Assembly (NCBI RefSeq): GCF_002797535.1
Contig: NZ_PGFD01000001.1
Location: forward strand, 558,001-622,000
From: Chryseobacterium geocarposphaerae
Lineage (GTDB): Bacteria; Bacteroidota; Bacteroidia; Flavobacteriales; Weeksellaceae
Direction of reading: 5' to 3'
DNA length: 64,000 nt
Below, piece by piece: positions 9,332 through 18,255 of this stretch. The notes below the pieces were generated by a model. The model made no database searches and had not been told where the DNA came from. It saw only the letters and a program-made list of their open reading frames with translations. The position numbers were made by a program, and so were the translations under genes. Positions within the stretch are counted from its first letter, which is position 1. Each line of letters opens with the position of its first letter.

Positions 9332-9348
9332 TATAAATGTATTTTATA
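9332..9348. promoter_or_regulatory. Candidate operator palindrome upstream of araR
   Basis: Perfect 6-bp arms TATAAA and TTTATA are separated by TGTAT. It lies about 40 bp behind the candidate -7 box of the regulator. It could be an autoregulatory site, but AT-rich palindromes also arise by chance. Confidence 0.25.
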
Positions 9349-9814
9349 CACTTTATTTTACTTTTTATTTTTAAAAAATCCAGATTTCATCATTTACCTT
9401 AATATTTTGGGAGCAATTAATAGCTCTGAAGCTTATATTTTATTCATTAAAAACATTAAAAACAGATGAACTCAACGTTAAAAATATGTTAAAATTAAGT
9501 TTCCTTTCATTTTAAATTTACCCGAAAACTATAGTCAAGGCTTAGTCTTAAAAATACGATAAGTTATTTATATAAATTACTGACGCCTTCACTTGGTATT
9601 CCGTATTCATTTTTATACAAGCGATTTAGCCGTATGGTTCTGATTATCGCGATTTTTAATAATCTTAATTTTTATGATAAGTCCTTGCTGTTTTCAGCTT
9701 TTTTTTAAGACTTTAAAATATACTTTTTTTTGATTCCATCGGCTTATTCTGCAAAATTCTTTGTCATATTGATTCTTTCTTTTATTTTTAGAAATGTTGA
9801 ATAGACATTTATTA

Positions 9815-12184
9815 ATGAATAAAAAATTGCTGATAGTATTTTTAGGTTTGGGCATGCTTGCTTTTGGGCAGGTGAGCAAAACAATCAGTTATTTTCCGCT
9901 GAATAAAGTAGCTTTGTCGGAAAGTGTTTTCAGCAGGGCGATGCAGACGGATAAGAACTACATTATGTCGATGGATGCAGACCGTTTGTTGGCGCCATAT
10001 CTGAAAGAAGCAGGACTCAACCCTAAAAAAGAAAATTATCCAAACTGGGAAAATACAGGATTGGATGGTCACATTGGCGGCCATTATATTTCAGCTTTGG
10101 CTCTGATGTACGCTTCAACAGGCGATGCAAAAGTTAAACAACGCCTCGATTATATGATCGATGAGCTGGAGCGTTGCCAGAATCTTTCAGGAAACGGCTA
10201 TATTTCCGGCATTCCGAACGGAAAAAAAATCTGGAAAGAAATTTCGGATGGCAATATTCGCGCATCAGCTTTCGGGCTGAATGAGCGTTGGGTTCCATTA
10301 TATAATATTCACAAAATTTATTCAGGTTTGCGTGATGCCTATTGGTATGCAGACAGTGAAAAGGCAAAAAAAATGCTTATCAAACTTACTGATTGGATGG
10401 CAGATGAAGTTTCCGGACTTTCCGATGAGCAGATTCAGGAAATGTTGAGAAGTGAACACGGCGGACTGAACGAGGTTTTTGCCGATGTGTATGATATTAC
10501 AAAAAATGAAAAATATTTAAAGCTTGCGCATCGTTTTTCACACCTTGCCATTTTAAATCCTTTGCTGATTCACGAAGATAAACTGACAGGAATTCACGCC
10601 AATACACAGATTCCAAAAGTGATTGGTTTTAAAAGAATTGCTGATTTAGAACATAACAAAGAGTGGAGCAGTGCTGCAGATTTTTTCTGGACAAATGTTA
10701 CCCAAAAACGTTCAGCAATTATTGGAGGAAACAGTGTGAGTGAGCATTTCAACCCAACAACTGATTTCAGCGGAATGATTAAAAGCATTGAAGGCCCCGA
10801 AACCTGCAATACTTACAATATGCTGAAACTGACCAAAGAACTTTTCGCTACAAACCCGAAATCTTCTTATCTCGATTATTATGAAAGAGCTTTGTATAAT
10901 CATATTCTTTCGACGCAAAACCCTGAAAAAGGTGGTTTTGTGTATTTCACGCCTATGCGTCCCGGTCATTACAGGGTGTATTCGCAGCCGGAAACCAGTT
11001 TCTGGTGCTGCGTCGGTTCGGGAATGGAAAACCACGCGAAGTATGGCGAAATGATTTATGCACATTCTGATAACGATTTGTATGTCAATCTTTTTATTCC
11101 GTCTGTTTTAAAATGGTCTGAGAAGAAGTTGATTCTGAGACAGGAAAATAATTTTCCACAAACACCTTCAACAAAATTAATTTTTGACCTTGCTCCAAAA
11201 TCGGAAATCAATTTAAAATTAAGAGCTCCGGAATGGACGAATGCTTCACAGATAAGTGTTTTCATTAATTCAAAAAATATCAATATTCCTGTCGATTCCG
11301 AAGGTTATATTAATATCAACAGAAAATGGAAAAAAGGCGATGTCATCGAGATGAAAATGCCGATGCATCTTTCTGCGGAACAGCTTCCGGATAATTCCGA
11401 TTATTATGCGTTCAGATACGGACCCATCGTTTTGGCAGCAAAATATGGCAAAGAAAATCAACAGGGATTATTTGCCGATGACAGCCGCGGCGGACATATT
11501 GCGCACGGGCCACAGATTCCTTTGAATGAGATTCCCACAATTTTAGGAGCTTCGACAACTGTTTTGGATCATCTAAAGCCTGTTAATCAAAAAGATTTGA
11601 CATTTAAAATTAGCGGTCTTTATCCTCAGAATAAATTTAGCAACGGGTTGGAACTTGTTCCGTTTTATCAGGTTCAGGAAGAGCGTTACATCATCTATTT
11701 TCCTCAGGCAACTCAGGATAAAATCGAAGTCATTCAGCAGAAGAAAGCCCAGGAAGAAGAAGCTGTCCGAAAATTGGATAATATCACAACAGACAAAATT
11801 CAGTTAGGCGAGCAACAGCCGGAGTCCGACCACTTTTTTGACAGCAAAGATGCTTACGATGGCTATATGGAAGACCGTCATTTCCGCGAGGCTAAAGGCT
11901 GGTTCAGCTATCAGATGAGAAATAAGGCTAAAAATGCAAAATATCTTTACCTATTGTATTTCGATGCCAATAACAATCGTACTTTGAATGCCGAAATTAA
12001 TGGAATCAAAGCATTTTCAAAAGATTTTGAAGGGAAAATGGGAAATTCCCCACAAACATTATTAATCCCAATTCCGGATTCAGAAAAGAATAAAGAAACA
12101 CTTACCATAAAATTTATTTCAGGCGAAAAATCTCTGACTCCAAAAATTATTGAAGTGAGATTACTGAACGAATTACCAAAATAA
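9815..12184 (+). CDS. GH127 beta-L-arabinofuranosidase, secreted
   Basis: The 789-aa product has an N-terminal signal peptide (MNKKLLIVFLGLGMLAFGQ) and then a DUF1680/GH127 catalytic region. The zinc/thiol site of this family is present as Glu329 and Cys331 in GPETCNTYNM and Cys398-Cys399 in FWCCVGSG; Glu310 is the likely acid/base. In known members the second of such cysteines pairs acts as nucleophile. A C-terminal DUF4986-like beta domain follows. The ATG at 9815 is preferred over 9794 because it directly begins the signal peptide. It removes arabinofuranose side groups and is followed 7 bp later by an acetylesterase. Confidence 0.85.
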   Translation: MNKKLLIVFLGLGMLAFGQVSKTISYFPLNKVALSESVFSRAMQTDKNYIMSMDADRLLAPYLKEAGLNPKKENYPNWENTGLDGHIGGHYISALALMYASTGDAKVKQRLDYMIDELERCQNLSGNGYISGIPNGKKIWKEISDGNIRASAFGLNERWVPLYNIHKIYSGLRDAYWYADSEKAKKMLIKLTDWMADEVSGLSDEQIQEMLRSEHGGLNEVFADVYDITKNEKYLKLAHRFSHLAILNPLLIHEDKLTGIHANTQIPKVIGFKRIADLEHNKEWSSAADFFWTNVTQKRSAIIGGNSVSEHFNPTTDFSGMIKSIEGPETCNTYNMLKLTKELFATNPKSSYLDYYERALYNHILSTQNPEKGGFVYFTPMRPGHYRVYSQPETSFWCCVGSGMENHAKYGEMIYAHSDNDLYVNLFIPSVLKWSEKKLILRQENNFPQTPSTKLIFDLAPKSEINLKLRAPEWTNASQISVFINSKNINIPVDSEGYININRKWKKGDVIEMKMPMHLSAEQLPDNSDYYAFRYGPIVLAAKYGKENQQGLFADDSRGGHIAHGPQIPLNEIPTILGASTTVLDHLKPVNQKDLTFKISGLYPQNKFSNGLELVPFYQVQEERYIIYFPQATQDKIEVIQQKKAQEEEAVRKLDNITTDKIQLGEQQPESDHFFDSKDAYDGYMEDRHFREAKGWFSYQMRNKAKNAKYLYLLYFDANNNRTLNAEINGIKAFSKDFEGKMGNSPQTLLIPIPDSEKNKETLTIKFISGEKSLTPKIIEVRLLNELPK

Positions 12185-12191
12185 AACTAAT

Positions 12192-14102
12192 ATGTCAAAT
12201 AATATTTTCACTAAAACTCTGGGCTTATTCCTCTTGATTTGCAGTCTTTGTGTTGAAGCTAAAATCAAGCTTCCCGCATTGGTTTCAGACGGAATGGTGT
12301 TACAGCGCAACCAGAAATTAAATATTTGGGGAAAAGCTGATGCCAATGAAAAAGTAGAAGTTAAATTCCTCAATAAAAGCTACAAAACCACTGCAGACCA
12401 AAACGGTAACTGGAAAATCGTGCTTCCGGAGCAGAAAGCAGGCGGTCCGTACACAATGACCGTCAACGAAATAACCTTGAAAGATATTTTGATTGGCGAC
12501 GTTTGGCTGGCTTCAGGACAATCGAATATGGAATTGCCGATGCGCAGATTGACGCCATTGTATGCTAATGAAATCAAAAACGCAAATAATCAGAATATCA
12601 GGTTTTTCACGGTTCCTCAGAAATATAATTTCAAATCGCCTCAAACCGAATTAGACGGTGGGAAATGGGAAGCGACAAATCCTCAAACCATTCTGAATTT
12701 CTCTGGTGTTGCTTATTTTTTTGCTAAAGATTTAAGTGAAAAAAATAAAGTTCCTGTAGGAATCATTCACTCCAGTTTAGGAGGTTCTCCAATTCAGGCT
12801 TGGATGGATGAAAATTCGCTGAAAAAATATCCGGAATATTTAGACGAAGCCAAAAAATGGCAGAACGATGATTTGATAAAATCTACAGAATCTTCTGAAC
12901 AGGCGCTTAGCAAGGCTTGGTATGCGGAATTAGACCAAAGCGATATTGGACTAAACCAGCATTGGGAAAAATTTGATTTAAATGATTCTGATTGGAAAAC
13001 GATGCAGATTCCCGGTTCTTGGGAAGATAAAGAAGGTTCTTTCGATGGTTCCGTTTGGTTCAGAAAAGAAATTACTTTAACGAAAAATCAGGCAGGAAAA
13101 GCAGCATTTTTAAATCTTGGAAGAATCAAAGATGCGGATGTAACGTACATCAACGGAACAAAAGTCGGAAATGTGACTTATGAATATCCTCCGCGTTGGT
13201 ACGACGTTCCGGCCGGAATTTTGAAAGAAGGTAAAAACATAATTGCCGTAAGAGTTTCAAACGGAAGCGGAAAAGGACAATTCATCGCCGACAAACCGTA
13301 CTACCTTGAAATCAACGAACAAAAAATAGATTTAAAATCCGAATGGAAATATAAAATCGGGGCAAAAGTCGACAGAATGGCTCCCGGACAAACCTTTATA
13401 CGTTGGAAACCGACTGGTTTGTACAATGCGATGATTAATCCTTTAATTAATTATAACATCAAAGGTGCACTTTGGTATCAGGGCGAAAGCAACACCGGAA
13501 AACCTAAAGAATACGGCAATTTATTAACCACGATGATTACAGATTGGAGAAAAAAATTCAATAACAAGGAAATGCCGTTTATCACCGTTCAGTTAGCCAA
13601 TTTTATGGAGTCAAAACCACAGCCGATAGAAAGCAACTGGGCAGAACTCAGAGACCAGCAGCGTAAAGTGTCATTACAAGTTCCGAATGCCGGACTTGCC
13701 GTAATCATCGATGTCGGAGAATGGAATGACATTCATCCGCTCGATAAAAAAACAGTAGGAGACAGGCTGGCTTTACAGGCGATGAAATTGGCTTATGGAA
13801 AAAACATCGTTGCAGACGGACCTGTTTATCAGTCAATGAAAGTTGACGGAAATAAAATCGTTCTTACTTTCAAACCCGGAACGGATGATTTCGCTCCCGT
13901 TGCCGAACTGAAAGGTTTCGCTATCAAAAATTCAGAAGGAAAATGGGCTTGGGCAAAAGCAAAAATCGAAGGTAAAACAATTGTGGTTTGGAATGATTCG
14001 GTAACAAATCCTGTTGCAGTCCGTTACGACTGGGCAGACAATCCCGATGGAGACCTGAAAAATAAAACCGGACTTCCCGCATCGCCTTTTACAACGGAGT
14101 AA
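12192..14102 (+). CDS. Sialate-O-acetylesterase-like SGNH acetylesterase
   Basis: A 636-aa secreted protein with an N-terminal signal peptide. The SGNH-type blocks are GQSNMEL with nucleophile Ser111, HSSLGGSPIQAW, WYQGESNT and DIHP with Asp513 and His515. A jelly-roll sugar-binding insert (about 270-370) separates the first and later blocks, as in the SASA (sialate O-acetylesterase) family. In this setting the substrate is more likely acetylated xylan or arabinoxylan than sialic acid. It is probably in one transcript with GH127. Confidence 0.82.
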   Translation: MSNNIFTKTLGLFLLICSLCVEAKIKLPALVSDGMVLQRNQKLNIWGKADANEKVEVKFLNKSYKTTADQNGNWKIVLPEQKAGGPYTMTVNEITLKDILIGDVWLASGQSNMELPMRRLTPLYANEIKNANNQNIRFFTVPQKYNFKSPQTELDGGKWEATNPQTILNFSGVAYFFAKDLSEKNKVPVGIIHSSLGGSPIQAWMDENSLKKYPEYLDEAKKWQNDDLIKSTESSEQALSKAWYAELDQSDIGLNQHWEKFDLNDSDWKTMQIPGSWEDKEGSFDGSVWFRKEITLTKNQAGKAAFLNLGRIKDADVTYINGTKVGNVTYEYPPRWYDVPAGILKEGKNIIAVRVSNGSGKGQFIADKPYYLEINEQKIDLKSEWKYKIGAKVDRMAPGQTFIRWKPTGLYNAMINPLINYNIKGALWYQGESNTGKPKEYGNLLTTMITDWRKKFNNKEMPFITVQLANFMESKPQPIESNWAELRDQQRKVSLQVPNAGLAVIIDVGEWNDIHPLDKKTVGDRLALQAMKLAYGKNIVADGPVYQSMKVDGNKIVLTFKPGTDDFAPVAELKGFAIKNSEGKWAWAKAKIEGKTIVVWNDSVTNPVAVRYDWADNPDGDLKNKTGLPASPFTTE

Positions 14103-14104
14103 TC

Positions 14105-14187
14105 TTTAAGCCTTTGCTGAGTTTACGCCTTTGCGAATCTTAAAAACGATTAGTAGTCAAAAAATCTTAGCGGACTTTGCGTTTAGA
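14105..14187 (+). repeat. TTTGCG-rich dispersed repeat, copy 1
   Basis: A stretch rich in TTTGCG words ends in ACTTTGCGTTTA about 30 bp before the GPH symporter start. A related copy precedes the GH10 gene (15858-15948) and a diverged one precedes galK (about 22990-23090). No hairpin or gene is evident. Confidence 0.55.
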
Positions 14188-14215
14188 AATTAATTATAAA
14201 AATATCAACAATCAT

Positions 14216-15670
14216 ATGAATAACTCATCTCAGAAAATATCTGTCGTTGAAAAAATCGGCTACAGTTTGGGAGATTTAGCGGCCAATCTGGTGTTCCAGA
14301 CTTTGGTAACTTATTTAGCTTATTTTTACACCGATATCTACGGATTAAAGCCGGAAGACGCTTCCATCATTACTTTGATTGTCGGGCTCATTGCCGGTTT
14401 TGGGTTCAATCCGCTGGTCGGCGCTTTGGCAGACAGAACACGAACCAAATGGGGGAAATTCCGTCCGTGGATTTTATTTTCTGCCGTTCCGTTGGGTGCA
14501 GCAGCACTTTTTGCATTCAGCACACCCAATTTTTCGTATCAGGGGAAAATGATTTACGCAGCAGCAACTTACACAATTTTATTACTCTTGTACGCAGCTA
14601 ATAATTTACCTTACGCAGCACTGAGCGGCGTAATCACAGGTGATATGGGCGAACGAAATAGTATTTCATCTTACCGTTTTGTGGCGGTGATGTTTGCACA
14701 GTTTTTCGTTCAGGTATTTATGTTGCCAATAATTTTATCGGCAGGGAAAGGAGACAAAGCTGCCGGAATCGAAATTGTGATGACCTGGTTAGCAATTATC
14801 GGAACGATTATGTTGCTCATCACATTTTTTACCACAAAAGAAAGGGTCATTCCAAAACCGGAGCAGGAGTCCTCTTTGGGAGCCGATTTAAAAGATTTAA
14901 AGAAAAACAAACCTTGGATAATAATGTTGGTAGTTACAGCCTTGATTTTCATTACTTTGGCAATGAAAGGTGGTTCGTACGTTTATTATTTCAACAATTA
15001 TGTCGATGAAACTTCTTTGAAAAATTTCATTTCGCCGATTACAGCTTTTTTCAGTTCCATCGGAATGAATTTCTTCGGTAAGGACCCTCGTTCAGCTGGT
15101 TTCGGACTCTTTAATGCCGGCGGAATCATTATGATGATTATCGGGATTACCTTCTCAAAAAGATTTGCCGATAAATACGGGAAAAGAGATGCATTCATCG
15201 CTTCCTTATTCATTTCAACTTTATTTATTGTCGCATTCATCTTTTATCCGCCGAAATCGGTGGGATTAATGTTCCTTTCCCAGATTCTGCACGGGTTTTT
15301 CTACGGAATCAGCACACCGTTGCTTTGGGCAATGATTGCCGATGTCGCCGACTATTCCGAGTGGAAAAACAACAGACGCGCCACAGCAATTATTTTTTCC
15401 GCAATGATGGTAGGATTAAAGGTAGGTTTAAGTATCGGAAGTTCATTGGTTTCTTCCATTATCGGGCATTACGGCTACATTTCATCTGAAGGAACCGAAA
15501 ATGTTATCCAGCCGGAATCCGTTGCAAACGGCGCTCAGATGCTGGTCAGTATTTTTCCGGCTATTCCGTTCTTTGCGGCGTGTGGATTATTAATGTTCTA
15601 CGAAATCAACAAAAAAATGGAAACCCAAATCGAACAGGAGCTTAAAAAAAGAAGGAAAAAAGAAGATTAA
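14216..15670 (+). CDS. GPH-family glycoside/pentoside:cation symporter
   Basis: The 484-aa protein has about 12 membrane segments and the loop motif DRTRTKWGKFRPW, diagnostic for glycoside-pentoside-hexuronide symporters (XynB/YicJ/MelB branch). It lies between extracellular esterase/arabinofuranosidase genes and xylanase plus cytoplasmic GH43 genes. This points to uptake of xylo- or arabinoxylo-oligosaccharides, or of methylglucuronate-free xylobiose. The ATG at 14216 is chosen; the frame extends upstream only through the repeat and without a good start codon. Confidence 0.88.
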   Translation: MNNSSQKISVVEKIGYSLGDLAANLVFQTLVTYLAYFYTDIYGLKPEDASIITLIVGLIAGFGFNPLVGALADRTRTKWGKFRPWILFSAVPLGAAALFAFSTPNFSYQGKMIYAAATYTILLLLYAANNLPYAALSGVITGDMGERNSISSYRFVAVMFAQFFVQVFMLPIILSAGKGDKAAGIEIVMTWLAIIGTIMLLITFFTTKERVIPKPEQESSLGADLKDLKKNKPWIIMLVVTALIFITLAMKGGSYVYYFNNYVDETSLKNFISPITAFFSSIGMNFFGKDPRSAGFGLFNAGGIIMMIIGITFSKRFADKYGKRDAFIASLFISTLFIVAFIFYPPKSVGLMFLSQILHGFFYGISTPLLWAMIADVADYSEWKNNRRATAIIFSAMMVGLKVGLSIGSSLVSSIIGHYGYISSEGTENVIQPESVANGAQMLVSIFPAIPFFAACGLLMFYEINKKMETQIEQELKKRRKKED

Positions 15671-15716
15671 TATTTGTTTAATTATTTGACTTCGTCGAAC
15701 CACTTTGTTAGGTTTG

Positions 15717-15823
15717 GGCAGCTTAATCCGTATTCCACTCCCAATCTTTTTTGCCGAGGCTTTTTCCAATGCAAAAAAGGATTTCCGCTCAAGCCGGGCT
15801 GCGAGAGATTCGCTGTTAAAAAC
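15717..15823. repeat. ~107-bp dispersed repeat, copy 2
   Basis: Near-identical to 396-503, from the GGCAGCTT start to the AAAAC end, with one length change in the T run and scattered substitutions. The hairpin arms and the CCGCTCAAGCCGGGCTGCG block are unchanged. A 60-codon ORF crossing it is a by-product. Confidence 0.75.
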
Positions 15824-15857
15824 ATTGTCAAGGTTAGAAAAACAATGTTTATCTGAA

Positions 15858-15948
15858 CTTTTTGTATTCCTTAGCTGAGTGTAACGCATTTGCGAACCTT
15901 AAAAAAGTATAGTAGTCAAAAAAATCTTTGCGCTCTTTGCGTTTAAAA
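15858..15948 (+). repeat. TTTGCG-rich dispersed repeat, copy 2
   Basis: It shares the order of words with the copy at 14105-14187: TTAGCTGAG, ACGC, TTTGCGAA, AGTAGTCAAAAAA and CTTTGCGTTTA. It ends 15 bp before the GH10 start. Confidence 0.55.
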
Positions 15949-15963
15949 TTTAAAAAATTAACA

Positions 15964-17079
15964 ATGAAAAAAATAGCCGCATTATTAGGAATTTTAGCCT
16001 TGACCGTTTCCTGCAAAACAGCAAGTTCGGCATCCTCAAAAGATTCCCTGAAAGATGCCTACAAAAATAAATTCTACATCGGAACCGCAATGAGCCTTCC
16101 GCAAATTGACGGAACTGATGTAAAATCGGATGAGATTATCAAAAAACAATTCAGTTCCATTGTTGCGGAAAACTGTATGAAATCAATGTTTATCCAACCT
16201 CAGGAAGGAAAATTTTTCTTTGGCGATGCAGACAAATTTGTAGAATTCGGAGAAAAGAATAAAATGTTCATCATTGGTCACACGTTGATTTGGCATTCTC
16301 AATTACCAAGATGGTTTTTCGTAGACAAAGATGGAAAAGATGTTTCGCCTGAAGTTCTGAAACAGAGAATGAAAAGCCATATTTCAACGTTGGTCGGCAG
16401 ATACAAAGGTCGTGTAAAAGGTTGGGATGTAGTAAACGAAGCCATTATGGAAGACGGAACGTACCGCAAAAGCAAATTTTACGAAATTCTGGGCGAAGAA
16501 TTTATTCCGCTCGCTTTCCAATATGCGCAGGAAGCTGACCCGAATGCCGAACTTTATTACAACGATTATAACGAATGGTTTCCGGAAAAAGTAAAAACCG
16601 TTACCAAAATTGTTAAAAATCTAAAATCCAGAGGAATCAGAATCGATGGAGTCGGAATGCAGACCCACGTTGGATTGGACAATCCAAAACTTGAAGAATA
16701 CGAAAAAGCAATCACCGATTACGCAGCGGCAGGAGTAAAAATCAACGTTACCGAAATGGAAATCAGCGCACTGCCTTCACCGTGGGGAACTTCAGCCAAC
16801 GTTTCCGACAAAGTAGAGTATGAGGCGAAAATGAATCCTTACACCAAAGGATTACCTGAAAATGTGACAAAAGAATGGGAAAACCGTTATCTGGATTTCT
16901 TCAGACTGTTCCTGAAACATCAGGATAAAATCAGACGAGTGACTTTGTGGGGCGTAACCGACAACCAGTCCTGGAAAAACGATTTCCCTGTAAAAGGCAG
17001 AACCGATTATCCATTGCCATTCAACAGAAATTACCAGGCAAAACCTGTCGTTGAGAAAATCATTGAATTAACTAAATAA
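15964..17079 (+). CDS. GH10 endo-1,4-beta-xylanase, lipoprotein
   Basis: A 371-aa single-domain xylanase that cuts the xylan backbone. The N-terminus is a lipoprotein signal with lipobox TVSC (Cys16), so the enzyme is probably cell-anchored. GH10 landmarks are [12 protein letters not shown], the acid/base Glu159 in WDVVNEA, and the nucleophile Glu264 in VTEMEIS. No carbohydrate-binding module is present. The start is the ATG at 15964, which opens the signal peptide directly. It is followed by GH43 and GH67 genes, making a compact glucuronoxylan set. Confidence 0.93.
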   Translation: MKKIAALLGILALTVSCKTASSASSKDSLKDAYKNKFYIGTAMSLPQIDGTDVKSDEIIKKQFSSIVAENCMKSMFIQPQEGKFFFGDADKFVEFGEKNKMFIIGHTLIWHSQLPRWFFVDKDGKDVSPEVLKQRMKSHISTLVGRYKGRVKGWDVVNEAIMEDGTYRKSKFYEILGEEFIPLAFQYAQEADPNAELYYNDYNEWFPEKVKTVTKIVKNLKSRGIRIDGVGMQTHVGLDNPKLEEYEKAITDYAAAGVKINVTEMEISALPSPWGTSANVSDKVEYEAKMNPYTKGLPENVTKEWENRYLDFFRLFLKHQDKIRRVTLWGVTDNQSWKNDFPVKGRTDYPLPFNRNYQAKPVVEKIIELTK

Positions 17080-17090
17080 AAATAAATATT

Positions 17091-17162
17091 TTTCTCGCAT
17101 ATTTAGCTAATTAAGCAGATTTATTTAAATAATCTGCGAAATCTGAAAAATCTGCGAGAAAA
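17091..17162. repeat. Inverted repeat with TTTCTCGCA ends
   Basis: Outer arms TTTCTCGCA and TGCGAGAAA and inner arms CAGATT and AATCTG would fold into one hairpin between the GH10 and GH43 genes. It belongs to a family of CTGCGA-containing intergenic elements. It could modulate read-through. Confidence 0.6.
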
Positions 17163-17201
17163 TTAACTAAAAAGTTATTATTTAAAAATCTAAACTATAA
17201 A

Positions 17202-18176
17202 ATGAACAAAGCAAAATACCTTTTCCCAAGCGATTATATGGCAGATCCTTCCGTACACGTTTTTGAAGGAAAACTTTACATTTATCCATCCCACGACCGT
17301 GAAAGCGGCATCGAAGAAAATGACAACGGCGACCATTTCGATATGAATGATTATCACGTTTTCTCCCTTGATGATGTGGAAAATGGCGAAGTGACGGACC
17401 ACGGTGTTGTTCTTTCGGTGAAGGATATTCCTTGGTCGGGAAGACAGCTGTGGGATTGCGATGTAGCCTTCAAAAATGGCAAATATTATATGTATTTCCC
17501 TTTGAAAGATAAGAACGATATTTTCAGAATCGGCGTTGCGGTGAGCGATAAACCTTACGGACCTTTCATTCCGGAAAAACATCCGATGATGGGAAGTTAC
17601 AGCATCGATCCTTGTCTTTTTGAGGATAACGGAAAGCACTATATGTATTTTGGAGGAATCTGGGGCGGACAATTGCAACGTTACAGAAATAACAAAGCAT
17701 TGGAATCTGCCATTCTTCCTGCCGATAATGAGCCTGCCATTTCATCAAAAGTAGTAGTGTTAAGCGATGATATGCTGGAATTTGGAGAAGAGCCGAAAGA
17801 TGTTGTGATTTTGGACGAAAACGGAAATCCTCTACTTCACGGCGATAAGCATCGTTTTTTTGAAGCATCCTGGATGCATAAATACAACGGTAAATATTAC
17901 TTTTCATATTCCACAGGAGACACCCATTTGATTTGTTACGCAACAGGTGATAATCCTTACGGTCCGTTCACTTTTCAGGGGGAAATTTTGACGCCTGTTG
18001 TGGGTTGGACCACACATCACAGCATTGTGGAATTTAAAGGGAAATGGTATCTGTTTTTCCACGATTCTGTTCCAAGCGGCGGAAGAACGTGGCTAAGAAG
18101 TATGAAGGTTATTGAAATTGAATACGATAACGACGGTAAAATTAAAACGATTGAAGGACTGGAAGACAATCAATAG
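17202..18176 (+). CDS. GH43 beta-xylosidase / alpha-L-arabinofuranosidase, cytoplasmic
   Basis: The 324-aa five-bladed propeller enzyme has no signal peptide, so it acts inside the cell on imported oligosaccharides. The catalytic triad is visible: base Asp15 (MADPSV), pKa modulator Asp136 (SIDPCLF) and acid Glu221 (FFEASWM). Single-domain GH43 proteins of this size include beta-xylosidases and arabinofuranosidases; the sequence alone does not separate them. Placement after the GPH symporter and xylanase genes supports trimming of xylo-oligosaccharides. Confidence 0.88.
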   Translation: MNKAKYLFPSDYMADPSVHVFEGKLYIYPSHDRESGIEENDNGDHFDMNDYHVFSLDDVENGEVTDHGVVLSVKDIPWSGRQLWDCDVAFKNGKYYMYFPLKDKNDIFRIGVAVSDKPYGPFIPEKHPMMGSYSIDPCLFEDNGKHYMYFGGIWGGQLQRYRNNKALESAILPADNEPAISSKVVVLSDDMLEFGEEPKDVVILDENGNPLLHGDKHRFFEASWMHKYNGKYYFSYSTGDTHLICYATGDNPYGPFTFQGEILTPVVGWTTHHSIVEFKGKWYLFFHDSVPSGGRTWLRSMKVIEIEYDNDGKIKTIEGLEDNQ

Positions 18177-18177
18177 G

Positions 18178-18229
18178 AACGGGCTTTAGCCCGTTTAAAA
18201 AAAGTGATAACCATTTGGCTTTAGCCAAA
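18178..18229. repeat. Pair of GGCTTTAGCC palindromes
   Basis: AACGGGCT-TT-AGCCCGTT (18178-18195) and TTTGGCT-TT-AGCCAAA (18214-18229) follow the GH43 stop directly. Both have the TT loop, so they are direct rather than inverted copies, unlike the set before araD. Confidence 0.7.
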
Positions 18230-18255
18230 ACTTAAATAATTTTAAAAATTTAAGA

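Larger units (their letters stand above)
9273..9814. other. Long divergent control region, araR / GH127
   Basis: About 540 bp with no credible gene between the regulator and the hydrolase operon. It is strongly AT-rich. Separate entries give a candidate promoter and a palindrome near the regulator. No clear promoter for the GH127 side was found. The length is unusual for this compact locus and suggests several control elements. Confidence 0.5.

Noticed and set aside
15674..15856. 60-codon ORF between the GPH and GH10 genes
   Set aside because: It reads across a dispersed repeat whose other copy has a frame change; no protein features.
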